The notes under the pieces were generated by a model. That model ran no database searches. It was not told where the DNA came from and saw nothing but the letters and a program-made list of their open reading frames with translations. Positions 36,001 to 45,987 of a stretch of 64,000 bases of DNA are shown here, one piece after another. Source of the stretch: Stratiolaelaps scimitus (lineage: Eukaryota > Arthropoda > Arachnida > Mesostigmata > Laelapidae); contig JABWDB010000006.1 of the NCBI GenBank assembly GCA_019614645.1, forward strand, positions 5,828,001 to 5,892,000, read 5' to 3'. The stretch's first letter is position 1. Every line of letters starts with the position of its first letter. The position numbers were made by a program, and so were the translations under genes.

Positions 36001-38820
36001 ATAATAGTTGTGTGCAGTATAGTGGAGTACAAGTCTCGACCCGCAGAGCAGGGCTTTGCACAGATGCACGCGGAGACGCTCAGAGAGCATGGATACTCTG
36101 TGGAAGTGCACTGATACAGGAGAGTGCTTTGGCAGAAAGTGTTGCTAGCCTGAACTCACTGAACGAACGTAGTTGAACCCCTTTAGCGAGCACGAGCAGC
36201 CGGCGGCAGGACAGATGCCAGATCTCTGCAGACGCGCGGGTGCTTTGGGGGGTATGTTTCAGGGGCATTGGAGAGGGTGGTCCCTGTTCCTGTAAAAGCA
36301 TCATCTTCATCGTTGTGAGACGCCGTAATGACTGTCAGTCGGGATAGTCTTCTCCTGGGTTTCGCTCGAATGTAGCCGTACAGACGAACAGACGGACGGA
36401 CGGGCGGACAAACTGACTCTCCGACTGCCGCCCCATGAGAAAGGCAATCCTCTGTTGTTGTTGCGGCAGCAGTAGCCGCCGCCACCGCCGCCGCCTTAAG
36501 TAAGTGCAAACAAAGAGCTCGCGGCAATGTCACAGCGACGTTTTGATTTGTTTATGCTTCCCTCTGCTGCCGGCTCATCTTCTTTTTTTTGGCCTCGTGC
36601 AGTTCAGATCTTCCCTTCGCCACTCGCGCGCACCGCTGCAAGTTCGCTCCTTCTGGGCGAAGTAATGCACTTTGCGACTGCAGGATCGCTGGATCGTCTT
36701 TATATTATTATACATAAATGCTAAAAGCAGATTTTGCTCTCCGCCTGACTGCAGACGTCGAAATCGCGTATAGGCTTATTTGGGGTAATGTCGCTTGAAA
36801 CCTGTGAGTAGCATCAACGTATATAGCAATGGCACGTATATCGTGCGTATCACAGGGTGGGAGAGTGCGTTCCTCTGTATCTCCGCCAGTCGGATGCTTG
36901 ATCATCTTCGCGATTGTTGGACACGGGTGTATCATTGTGACTGGCCGAATAGTGGACGATGCGTGCAGAAGCTGTTCTCAACTTAGATTCGTGCAGTTTG
37001 TCGATCGATGTGATTCAAAGGACGAATTATAAAAGGAAATTTATTCAAATTTACAATAATTAGGAATTATTTTCAGGTTTGGGGGGGGGGGTAGTAGGGG
37101 ACCGGGGCCGAGGCCCGCATTGGCCCGAGGAAGGCGAAGACATTGCCTTGTGATTCAACTAATCTACGATTTTGCATTTAGAACAGAAGTCCACGATGAT
37201 AAGTGATCGTTGTGATAAACGGAAAATTTGTCGAATGTATAAAATGTTTATGTTCAAATATATGATGTAATTAAGGTCAGTTAGAAGCTCAGACGACTGT
37301 CAATTCGCACTTCCACCTGAACAAGTCGTTTAGCACTTGGTTGCAAAAAAAGTCACCAACTTGTGAATAGACAAGATCAATTCTTTGGCCTCCACTTCGA
37401 GCCCACCACACTGCGGGGGGTTCTCTACCTTACAGCAGCCTGTGTCTATCTACTACTCTCCTATTGAAAGTCAGCAAGTATTTGCCTCTGCGTTTACGGT
37501 GTTTTCACTTATTTGGTGGGCCAGTGTGTGTGTGCTTGTTACAACTCGGGTATCATTTTTATAAAAAGCAAGAAATAATATCATCATTGTGGTCAATAGC
37601 TTACATATGTCATAACAGATGTGTTGCTTATATGGCACAAGAACATGGTAGTGATTTGAGCTCGTTGCTCGATAAGAACTGGCATTTCTGAACGGGGGAA
37701 AAACGCGGTGGTGCATTCGTGTTCACCTTGCAATCGTAGGTGCAGCCACACAGACAGTCCCTACCGTTTGCATTTAACGAGATCCCTATTATGAAGCAAT
37801 AGAATAAAGCAGTAGTACCGTGGACATTGTTAAATGTTGTCTGTGAGGCAGCCCAAAAAAGTTACTTTACTTAGATCATTATATATAAAGATCTGGCCAA
37901 TATCGACGCATTTAAACATCAGTGAAAATATCTGTAGTTTATACAACTTCCTTAATTTCCAATTTACTCTAGAATTTCAAGGCCAATCGGCGCGAGCACT
38001 GAATTAATCTATAATAAAATGAACGTGACCCTGTAGGAACAAGAATGAAACTCCACATTTCGAGATTTGGCCAATGAAGCCAATTAGCGCTTAACTAAGT
38101 TCACCCAACCTAGTTAAATAAAGCAAATACTACGGCGACAACGACCGCTTCACATCTGGGAACGTCTGAATGTGCGGCATTCTCTGTGTGCTTATTCTGA
38201 GCCGTCTTAACTGTATCATAAACAAGGGGAATTATATGGGAGGGCCTATATTAATAGCAACCGTCACCCCTTTTCTTTTCATTGGGCTCTTCTACCCTTT
38301 CTGATTACACCCTTCCACCCACTCTAGGTGCTCTCTAGGTGCGTGTGTGTGTGGGTCTAACTCTACTGTATAAATGTGCGGGCACTACGCCGGTTATATT
38401 TGTAGCAGTGTATCGCACAGATTTATATTCATTCATTTGGTCTCGACCGATCCGGGGAGGTGGAAAGCTGAGACCACTAAGCTCCCGGCGAGTCCGTGAC
38501 CCGAAATATGGATTAACCGCACATACGCACATACATTTGCCTCGGCAGAAATCCGCTTAACCACAACATCTATAGCAAAGGAAACATCTGCGTAGCTAAC
38601 ATAATAATAGACGCCGCGAGTAAGCACCCACATAGGAATAGTGAGCTGAGGGAATATTGATGACCAGTGAACGCGATATCATAAACCTCCATTGACTGGT
38701 TATCGTGTGCTTCTTGGTATCGTGTTCTACATCAGGTAACTCGACGGTGCGGTATACTATAATTGTGTAACGGATTATCAATAAGTGGTCACGGATTTGA
38801 TCGACCAAATATGAAAGAAA
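33087..38820. other. No gene seen between the BEL flank and the mariner relic
   Basis: ATC/GTC triplets fill 33087-33110. GC-rich blocks with CTGG, CAGA and GAAC units lie at 33190-33720, and others with CAT, CAG and CCG units at 35080-36660. A G run is at 37080-37091. 36660-38820 is AT-rich and featureless apart from a GT tract near 38341. Frames of 100-144 codons here are repeat-driven. Confidence 0.5.
33766..33838 (-). repeat. Truncated copy of the second dispersed repeat
   Basis: This 73-bp stretch aligns with the tail of the repeat at 56371-56447, about 80% identical by eye with a small gap. No tRNA-like head is found beyond 33838, where the sequence turns into TAC/TTA triplets. It is probably a 5'-truncated copy in the same minus orientation. 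Confidence 0.5.
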
Positions 38821-39240
38821 AATTGACTAATGTGCTCGTTCAACTCTGCAATGGCTTCGGTGATCCAGCCCTTCAGAGCCTGACTTGTCTTTGGGGCATG
38901 ATGTCTGCCGTCGTGCTGGAACCACAGGCCACCATGACCAACCCTTGAGGGAAAAGCCTGTTGACGTAGAATGATTGCATGCGCGATGCACGGTCCCTGC
39001 CTTTCCAGAGTCCATTTTGAGAGAGAAGGAGCTAATCATACTCCCGCTCCAAATGCTCACCAACCAGTGACCTTCAATGGGTGGACTGGTGACTTGTCAA
39101 CGTAACTCTCTTTCTTCTTAGATAAACCCCAAATTCGTTTCATTACAATGTGTTCGTATAAGCCTTCGCAGACCTTTGTTCTACGGGGACCATTTTGTAT
39201 CCCGATGTGAAAAGAGCGATCGATGTCAACGGTGGGATCA
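38821..39240 (-). pseudogene. Degenerate Tc1/mariner (maT-like) transposase relic
   Basis: On the minus strand a frame at about 38821-38937 reads GGLWFQHDGRHHAPK followed by TSQALKGWI. This is the pattern around the second catalytic aspartate of mariner transposases (W-x-FQQD-x-APxHxAxxTQxWL in family terms). The aspartate codon is at 38910-38912. Further upstream, in shifted frames with stops, come PLKVTGW, AFGAG and LAP, in the order of the family's VMVWxGxGxxGxTPL block, and an LFTS-type segment where the first acidic motif should be. The third acidic residue is not found. The copy is broken by frameshifts and stops and is surely inactive. I recognised it by motif order only. Confidence 0.5.
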
Positions 39241-39535
39241 GCTAAATGTGCTAAATGTCGTAGTACCCAGGAACATAGCATAGCTCAATAGACCGACAGT
39301 GGGAAATATCCCACAATGAAGGGTAATGCATACGGGAAACTACCAAGAAACGTCTGATGGAGGAAGCACTGGGGACCAGCCGCAAACCGAAGTCAAAGCT
39401 GTCTGATCTGCCCACTGTTAGGTAGTAAACGATGCTAGACCATTTTGAGGGTGTATGTCCTTCGCGCAACGGGAGACTGTTTCGTTGTGTGCCTGAGTGT
39501 GCTCAGCTGCCTGTAAAGGTGGACTTCAAACAGTC

Positions 39536-39578
39536 GTTTCTCCTCTGAGGAGAAACTTTTTTTTTTTTTTTTTTTTTT
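39536..39578. repeat. Perfect 10-bp palindrome followed by 22 thymines
   Basis: GTTTCTCCTC (39536-39545) and GAGGAGAAAC (39547-39556) pair perfectly across one base. A run of 22 T (39557-39578) follows, then more CTCGTTTCTCCTCG-like sequence. On the minus strand this is an A22 tract next to a palindrome, which may be the tail of an old retrocopy. On the plus strand it looks like a hairpin plus T run, but no RNA polymerase III gene is seen upstream. Confidence 0.6.
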
Positions 39579-40622
39579 CTCGTTTCTCCTCGTTTTTCCT
39601 CTTGTTTTTCAATAATTCTATTAAATGTGTGAGATGGCTATTCACAAGTGAACAAAAGTAATCAATTTGTTGATGTAATCAACGATTCACATCCAACTTG
39701 AATACGACATTTGTCTGCCCACTGATCAACTATAAATCATGTCGGAAAAATACCAGTTGAAAACAATCGATTCTTTAAAAGCAGCTACATCACCGGACCT
39801 AACCTCACATTGCCTTGCCTTGTGAAAGTGTCTGCTTGAGCGACAGAGACCTCTGCGTACTGTCAGCGTGCCATACGCTTGTCACCCCTCATTCACCCGC
39901 TTACGAGTGGTTGCGGACTTAACAAGCCACCTCAATAACACTAACCCTAATGCACTACACGGATCTCGGTTGCAAAACGACAGCATTACCTCCCTCTGCG
40001 ACCGTAAACGTCACTATTGTCTGGCACCCTCACCCTGTTCTTCCAGCAGCTATTGCTAAGTCAACAACGTTAGGACAGCTCTACTTACATCTGGGACCAC
40101 TGTCGTCGTGGTCTTCTCTAAGCCCTCTGAGGATTTTCGGCACATTCCCTCCTTGGGGGCCGGGGGGGGCGGATAGAGGAGGTGCTGGTGCGGGGCGGCA
40201 AGGGGGTGTATCTTGATTCTGCCACTTCTTTCGACGAGGTCTGCCCCCTGCAAGGTGGCGCCTTCCGAGGGAGGTCATCAGACGCTGTTGTCGAGGCGTC
40301 GCTTCAGCGTGATCCCGTTTTCACTTGGTTCATATGGCCACCTTGTGCAGCACAATGATATTGTCCGGGATTTGATTTTATTTACTGTCCCTTTGCTCGC
40401 TCCCTTTCTGCTTGTCGGTTATATTTTGCTCACGTCCAGCTCCGAGGTCATTCCATTTGCTCGCCTTGAAGTAAGCCTCACCTATGATCTTGCCTATCGA
40501 AACGCAGTCTGAACCTAAGTCTCAGAATCGTTCATAAATGCCGATCAGGCGCGTTGTAGCAGCGGCGTAGCATTAGCGACACCGCAAACATAGTGTAAAA
40601 AATGCTGCCTATTGCTTTTTTT

Positions 40623-40652
40623 GATAATATCCACTAATTAGTGGTAATTATC
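40623..40652. repeat. 30-bp imperfect palindrome
   Basis: GATAATATCCACTAA is followed directly by its reverse complement with two mismatches, leaving no loop. The core CCACTAATTAGTGG is perfectly palindromic and contains TAATTA, a homeodomain-type core. Such a site could bind a dimeric factor, or it could be a chance or transposon-end palindrome. Confidence 0.5.
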
Positions 40653-41147
40653 AAGAAGCGATATCAAGAATCGCTGTCTTTTCAATTCCTGCTGAGAAAC
40701 AGCTACAAGCGAATATTGACCGATCGATGAATGAAAAAACACTCGTGGTTCGCTTTGCTCATAGTATTAATGAATACTAAAAATTATTAAACGGCAACAG
40801 CGGAGGTAATCACGGGTTCTATTGGGCACTTCTAGTACATATGTCGACCCCGACCGAGAGACTTCAGCCTGTTCAGTTCACACATTCTATGCCCGTTATT
40901 AGTTTCGCAGTCAACAACACACAGTATTCGACACCTTTGTCATCGCCGGCTTCTAATTCAACTTGAGCATGAGTGGGTACCTTTCTACAATCATCCCCGC
41001 ACGGTTTGGCCCGCATCCAACGGATTGTCTTATACATCCTGGAAGAGCCTAATCACGCGATGACCAGTTGCCCCTCGGCGTTCATAAAATAAAGAAGTGC
41101 GTTTCATAAAATCCCGCAAAACGAAGCTTTGTCACTTGATAAATGAA

Positions 41148-41652
41148 TTTTTTTTTGGTCCGTTTTTCTAAATCATATTTATTTTTAGTCATTTGTAAAA
41201 GTGGGTGACAATTCTACCCGCTGAACGTGAAATACATCTAAGGACAGCTTCTTTTATATATTCTTAATAGCATATCTAGAACGAAGAGGTCCCAATTCCC
41301 CAATCCTTAAGCAGGTGCCCAAAATAGAAATAGCGTTGCCCCCTTGGATATCTAAAGTAAATCTTCGCATTAAAAATTCGGTTGCATGTGGTTCACCTGT
41401 AGCGGATGCTAACCTTTCTCCTAATATCTGAAGAAAGTTTAATGATTGTATCCCCGGTCCCCCCCTCAATGTTTTGAAGGCTACAGGTCTAAAGTAGTAC
41501 TCATTCATCGAAGAGGCATATTTTCTGTTCTTAGCTTGTTCGGCTGTATTGGTTACGTGAACAGGCTGTGTTGCTCCGCGGCTGACATACGAAGATAGTG
41601 AGTATTTATTTCTACATTTTATGTAATATTTACATATGTAATATACAGCTTA
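41148..41652 (-). pseudogene. 3' end of a retroelement-like frame with poly(A)
   Basis: On the minus strand a frame open from about 41652 to the stop at 41254 reads, in part, EQAKNRKYASS, MNEYYFRPVAF, GIQSLNFLQILGERLA and DIQGGNAISILGT. The pattern of a PVAxETLG-like block followed by a QRxSxxIQRGNAxSxLG-like block is one I associate with the C-terminal ends of invertebrate non-LTR retroelement polyproteins, but this is from memory. After the stop come a minus-strand AATAAA (41178-41183) and an A tract of nine (41148-41156) 22 bases further on, as at the 3' end of a retrocopy. The catalytic part is absent, so this is a 5'-truncated copy. Confidence 0.45.
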
Positions 41653-41697
41653 GAGAACTGATTATATCCTCCTTATGGTATATCAATAAAGTTGCCG

Positions 41698-41845
41698 TCG
41701 ACGCTGTGGTGTAGTCGTTAACGAATAGCTTAGGCAATCGAACGAACCTGGCTCGATCTCACTCTGCCCATTTACTCTATCGGTGTCTGTCATGGGACAG
41801 TGAGGTCAAGTAGAGCTCCCCGGAGGTCGCCGGTTCGAGCCCATA
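41698..41845 (+). repeat. tRNA-like repeat relic with perfect B box
   Basis: GGTTCGAGCCC at 41832-41842 fits the RNA polymerase III B-box consensus GGTTCGANNCC. Upstream, TGGTGTAGTCGTTAACG (about 41707) resembles an A box, and CCTGGCTCGATCTCAC looks like a second, weaker B box. AGGCAATCGA is similar to a part of the head at 56476-56565. The 120-base gap to the far B box is too long for one tRNA. A decayed SINE or two nested tRNA-like heads are the best readings. Confidence 0.35.
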
Positions 41846-43125
41846 GTCCAAATTGTGCATAGCTCATTCCAAGGCAATTAAGTAATGATGACTATGTTAC
41901 TCGCTCAACTATGGTTGATGATAAATTCCCCGTTCTCTTGCTCGAATGAATACGATCCTCCTTGGTCCTTTCTGCCATCCAGCGCTATCCAGGTACTCAA
42001 AAGCAAGCAACTGGGAGCGGCCAGTCCCCAAGGGGATAGCATCACATCAGGCTCAGCGCTGTATCGACTCAGCTCGAACTGTGGGTAGCCCTTGCCCTTG
42101 TGGTAGGTACGCGGTTACCTTAGTGTCGCCATCCGCGTAAGATGCCCAGCAACTAACCAGCAGATCGGGCAAACCCCTTCAACGGGACCACAGCGTGTTG
42201 AATGTTTCAATGTACTCGCGTAAGGCTACCAGTGCACTACCATTGTGCCACTCTCTCTTCATCTCTCTCCCTGTCACTCTTCGTTGCGGAAGAAGAGTCC
42301 TGCGAAGAATCGAAAGATTGGGGTTAGGCTGGGGTTTCTGTCGGGCAAACGGGTGAGGGAAGCTTCCACTGGCTTGACTGCCTTCTCGCCTAGCTATCCG
42401 TCCCGCTATAGTAAATGTACGGAAATTGCTTTCTATAAAACTCGAGCCAATGCCAAAGCCTTTCCAAGCCTTGTGCTGCCGCTTAGGCGAGTAAGGAACA
42501 CCAACGCTGCCAACCAGCATCCGCAGCAGCAGCAGCGGACCCCGTAGGGGTAGCAACTGCCGAGAACGGACGCCGAGTCGGGCAGCCAACGATGGCGAAA
42601 TAGTCCATCTCCCAGAACGTTCACATCTGTTGTTGTTGTTTCGGCTGTTGCTGCGCGGTGCTGTATTATGGTGCGGGTGCAGCTTTTGCTGCAGTTCGTT
42701 GTGCGTCCTCGTACTCATTTCGTCTGATCGTACTCGCCGTTAGTGGGGCGGCTGCTGCTGCTGCCGCCGCCGGCGCCGACGCTGCTCCACGGCAGCAGGT
42801 CTGCGTGTAGCATGGCTCAACTGTGCGGAGCGTGTATGAGTGTGGGTGTCTTTGTATGTGTAATAATAATAATAATCTACAAACACGATAAGACACACTG
42901 CCTGCTGCTGCTCCGCCTGGCTGTAGCAGCAGCAGTATGTTGTAGTAGTGGTGATGGTAGTGCGCAGTGCATGACGAAGCTAGCATGACCAGGACCATGA
43001 GCCTGTCTCAGGCCGACCTACCAGGCCCAACCTAAGAAAGGCAGACCGAAGCGACGTCGTTCGAAGCAATAAAGGACGCGCGCGACTCCATGTTGCCGCC
43101 GCTGCCACCGACTTTGCCGTGCGTT

Positions 43126-43165
43126 CATAAAAGGCTGTACTCGCCCGTCAACTCGCCTCACTGAC
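43126..43165 (+). promoter_or_regulatory. TATA/initiator core promoter candidate
   Basis: CATAAAAGG (43126-43134) is a TATA-type element. An initiator-like TCACTG (43158-43163, A at 43160) lies at the standard distance of about 30 bases, inside a GC-rich block. An open frame begins 43 bases further on at 43203. Each element alone is common by chance; the spacing is what makes it worth listing. Confidence 0.3.
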
Positions 43166-43202
43166 GGTCCTGCTGCAGCTGCGAGCTGGGCAATGCTATA
43201 CT

Positions 43203-43541
43203 ATGCTGTGTGTCGACAGCAAGGCAAGCGGTGGTGGCTGGGGCGACATCGTCTACAACAAGAAGTACATGGGGGGGGGCCGACTACAAAGGAACATCAG
43301 GGGAACAGGAAGAGCAGGACCAGTGGCAGCGGTGGAACTGTTTCCACCAGGACGACAGGGGGCGGCAGCGGCGGAGGCAACAAAACGGCGACGAGCCGCT
43401 ACAGCAGGAAAGGCTTTATTTGATTTTTCATCAGGGAAGAGATACACACTCATGATGCGGATCGTACGGCCAGGCTCGTGCACACAAAATGTCAGATACA
43501 TGTGTACAGGCGTACACACACATATATATATATTTATATAG
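43203..43541 (+). CDS. Possible 5' exon behind the 43126 promoter (candidate)
   Basis: This 112-codon frame begins MLCVDSKASGGGWGDIVYN and continues into an arginine/alanine-rich stretch over GGC/CAG repeats. It ends in a TA microsatellite that translates as HIYIFI. Only the first 25 or so codons look like ordinary protein. If real it would be a first coding exon with a splice donor before about 43400. No family is recognised, and two other plus-strand frames overlap it. Confidence 0.18.
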   Translation: MLCVDSKASGGGWGDIVYNKKYMGGGRLQRNIRGTGRAGPVAAVELFPPGRQGAAAAEATKRRRAATAGKALFDFSSGKRYTLMMRIVRPGSCTQNVRYMCTGVHTHIYIFI

Positions 43542-45926
43542 ATATATATATAAATGACTGCCCGGCTGCTCGCTGTTCGAGATCACCACTGCGCAGGTCC
43601 CGATGCTATTGCCGTCGCGCTAATGTCATTCTCAACGCGGTGAATGCGACTTGATACACATTGGGCTTTCCTGTCCCGTGTCCCTTGTGATCGCTGGCTG
43701 TCGCTCGCCCGGCAATCGCCATTCGTTCGCTCCTGTCGCGCCACGAGGTGTAGGTGTAGGAGGCTGCGAGTACCTGCATATGGAGCTCGTAAAATCACTG
43801 AGTGGTTACCTCAGATTACAAAGGAACACACAACGGTGTAAACGTGTACAGGGTGTTGGAAAAGTCACGCAGCCGCTGTGGTGTTCAAACGTTTTGAAAA
43901 TGTGTCCAAATCCGCCATAGAAGGTGAAGTGTTGTATTTCGTCTTGAACGTTACTCGTGGTGCTTCAAGGGCAGGCTGTGTAACTTATTTGAAATGCCAT
44001 ACGCGTGCGCCACTTTCCCATACCGCGTATATCGATGTACGTGTATTACATATGACGCAAAAAAACAACCTTATTTAAATACAAGTGTGCAAACATTTGA
44101 ATTGTACATATGAGAATATGTAATCTATGAGAACGCGGGCGTTTTGCACTTTGAGGTCGCAAACCAGACAACTATAGACTCGTGTTAGAGAGTCGCGTTC
44201 ATTTACGCGGCTGGTACCCATAGAATTTAATGTATATTAGCTTTTACACATGGATAATTCAATATCTCTGTTAGGCTGTTCGAACGCCTGGTCGGCATCT
44301 TCTGGTTCAACCAAATTCACCATGATGGAATTAATGACGCGAAAAATGTAGTTTCCAATGCGGAACTTTCGCAACGGTTAAGTTTTGCACTGAGTTCTTT
44401 GGGCAAAGAGCTGAACTATGTCAGGTAAAGTGTAATTGAAAAAAGTCAAAACACTCCGAGGTCAAATTAGCACATCATTTTCTTCCACTGCTTAAACTCG
44501 ATAGCCCCAAAAAACAGTAGAATTTGGTGCAATCCCGTCGTATGTGCTGACCCAGAAGCTAGGACATTAATAAAATCCAGCAAAATTATTGTCTAACCAA
44601 CTAAGTATGTATTTACGCTCTCTAACGCTCAAATGATTTCATACAAACAAGTATATAATATCCATGTAACTCGCGGTGTATGTACAAATGGCCCATTCAG
44701 AGATTCACCGATCTGATGATGTTGTCAATTGATACGAAGAAATAGAGGAGCACGCTGCAATGCTAGAGAAATCGCGAAAAGAGCCTGTTTTTATTTCACC
44801 AATTTCGAGCTGATCGTCATATTGAAACGGATACATGCAAGAAACATCCGGACAATGACCAATAGACCATGACTAAATGACTAAAAAAATTACCATGCTG
44901 ATGAAATGCTGCCCATTAGCAGGGTACCACCAGCTTGTCCTTCTGCGCTAGCGACATCAAGTACAATAGAGCACATCGTGGTGAGGTGTACGGATACGGG
45001 TTCAGCCTTTATCCAGGCCTTATACCAAGGAGTCCTATCGTTCCTAGGTATTTATATAGGCTTGTGCATGCATATTCACTTGTCGAGTGAGTGCAAACAG
45101 CTGCAAAGGTCCTCCAGTCGGCCGCCTCGCACTCGTCGTCGTAAAGGAAGCAGCGAATACAACCAGCTGAGGCCAAGGTAGAACGAGTGGCCGGTTGCAA
45201 ACACCAAAGACCACTGCACTATTATACCTGCCAACCTAACGAGAGAAAGAGAGAGAGAGGGAGAGAGAAACTAGTAGCGGCTATAAATAGCGAATTACTT
45301 GTTGCTTGTTCCTCTCTTGTATCTATTCTGTATCACACGTCTTCGCGGCAGCTATGCACTCTAGCCTGCACTTGGCTTGCTTGCTTACGAGTCTGTGCCC
45401 AATGGCCCTCAAGTTGGCACGGAGCGGCGTGGGGCAGTCGGCTCAGAGGGACTGGCCTGGTAAATGCATATGCCCACTCGAGCGGCGGGGTTGGTGCGCC
45501 TCCCCCAGCCATCCGCCGTGACTATGAACAAGTATGCCGGACGGTAGGAAGCCTGCGTCAGGATTAAACGTACGGATCTGCGTGGTCAACCGCAGAGACG
45601 ACTGCCACAACTCTTCGAGTTGAACCACTGTTGCAGGTGTCGCTCGTCGTTGACCGATTCGGTTCAGATGTGTGGAATGGGGTTCTGTAATCAGCGTGGT
45701 ACATTGTGATCGTCGAACGTCCGAGTGTTATCGCGACTTGGCAATGCGATTACTTTAGGACAACGCAATGATATTTATTACATGGTTTCGAGGGTAAACA
45801 GATCCGCTCAAGACTTCTTGGCGTACGCTAGTTATTAGGATCCGGCATACGGACGGGGTTGAGGAGCAGTCACGATGAACAGAACAACTAGCAACTAAAA
45901 CTAACTATGTGTTGTATTTTATATAT

Positions 45927-45987
45927 ACATATAAGAGAACTTAAGCATTCTATGCGGTTCCTTTAATAAATCAATAAAGCCTTACCT
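45927..45987 (+). mobile_element. SINE-like element, copy C (3' tail only)
   Basis: This 61-bp piece matches the tails of the SINE copies at 12313 and 22561. The shared blocks are ATAAGAGAACTTAAGCATT, then GGTTCCTTTAATAAATCAA, and an ending near AAAGCCTTACC. No tRNA-like head lies upstream, so it is a 5'-truncated copy, as expected from target-primed reverse transcription. The AATAAA inside the tail belongs to the repeat and does not mark a gene end. Confidence 0.65.

Larger units (their letters stand above)
39241..41147. other. No gene seen; palindromes only
   Basis: Apart from the palindrome plus T22 at 39536 and the palindrome at 40623, this stretch holds only a GC-rich patch at 40100-40290. 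Frames of 88-99 codons there have no recognisable content. The 5' part of the mariner relic may extend past 39240, but its frames are too decayed to follow. Confidence 0.45.
41846..45926. other. Mostly non-coding: GC-rich promoter-like block, then AT-rich DNA
   Basis: 42240-43460 is GC-rich with CTG/CAG, CCG and ATA (42859-42875) triplets and contains the 43126 promoter candidate. A TA tract follows at 43520-43551. 43850-44900 is AT-rich; it begins with ACAGGGTGTTGGAAAAGTC, which resembles the outer end of some mariner-type elements, but no partner end was found. A GA tract covers 45241-45270. Confidence 0.45.

Noticed and set aside
42179..42718. 180-codon minus-strand frame
   Set aside because: Asparagine- and arginine-rich start from CAA/CAG repeats, no domain, and overlapped by other open frames.
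43849..43870. ACAGGGTGTTGGAAAAGTC resembling the end of a mariner-type element
   Set aside because: I found no matching inverted end within several kilobases and no transposase-like frame in 43.9-44.9 kb.
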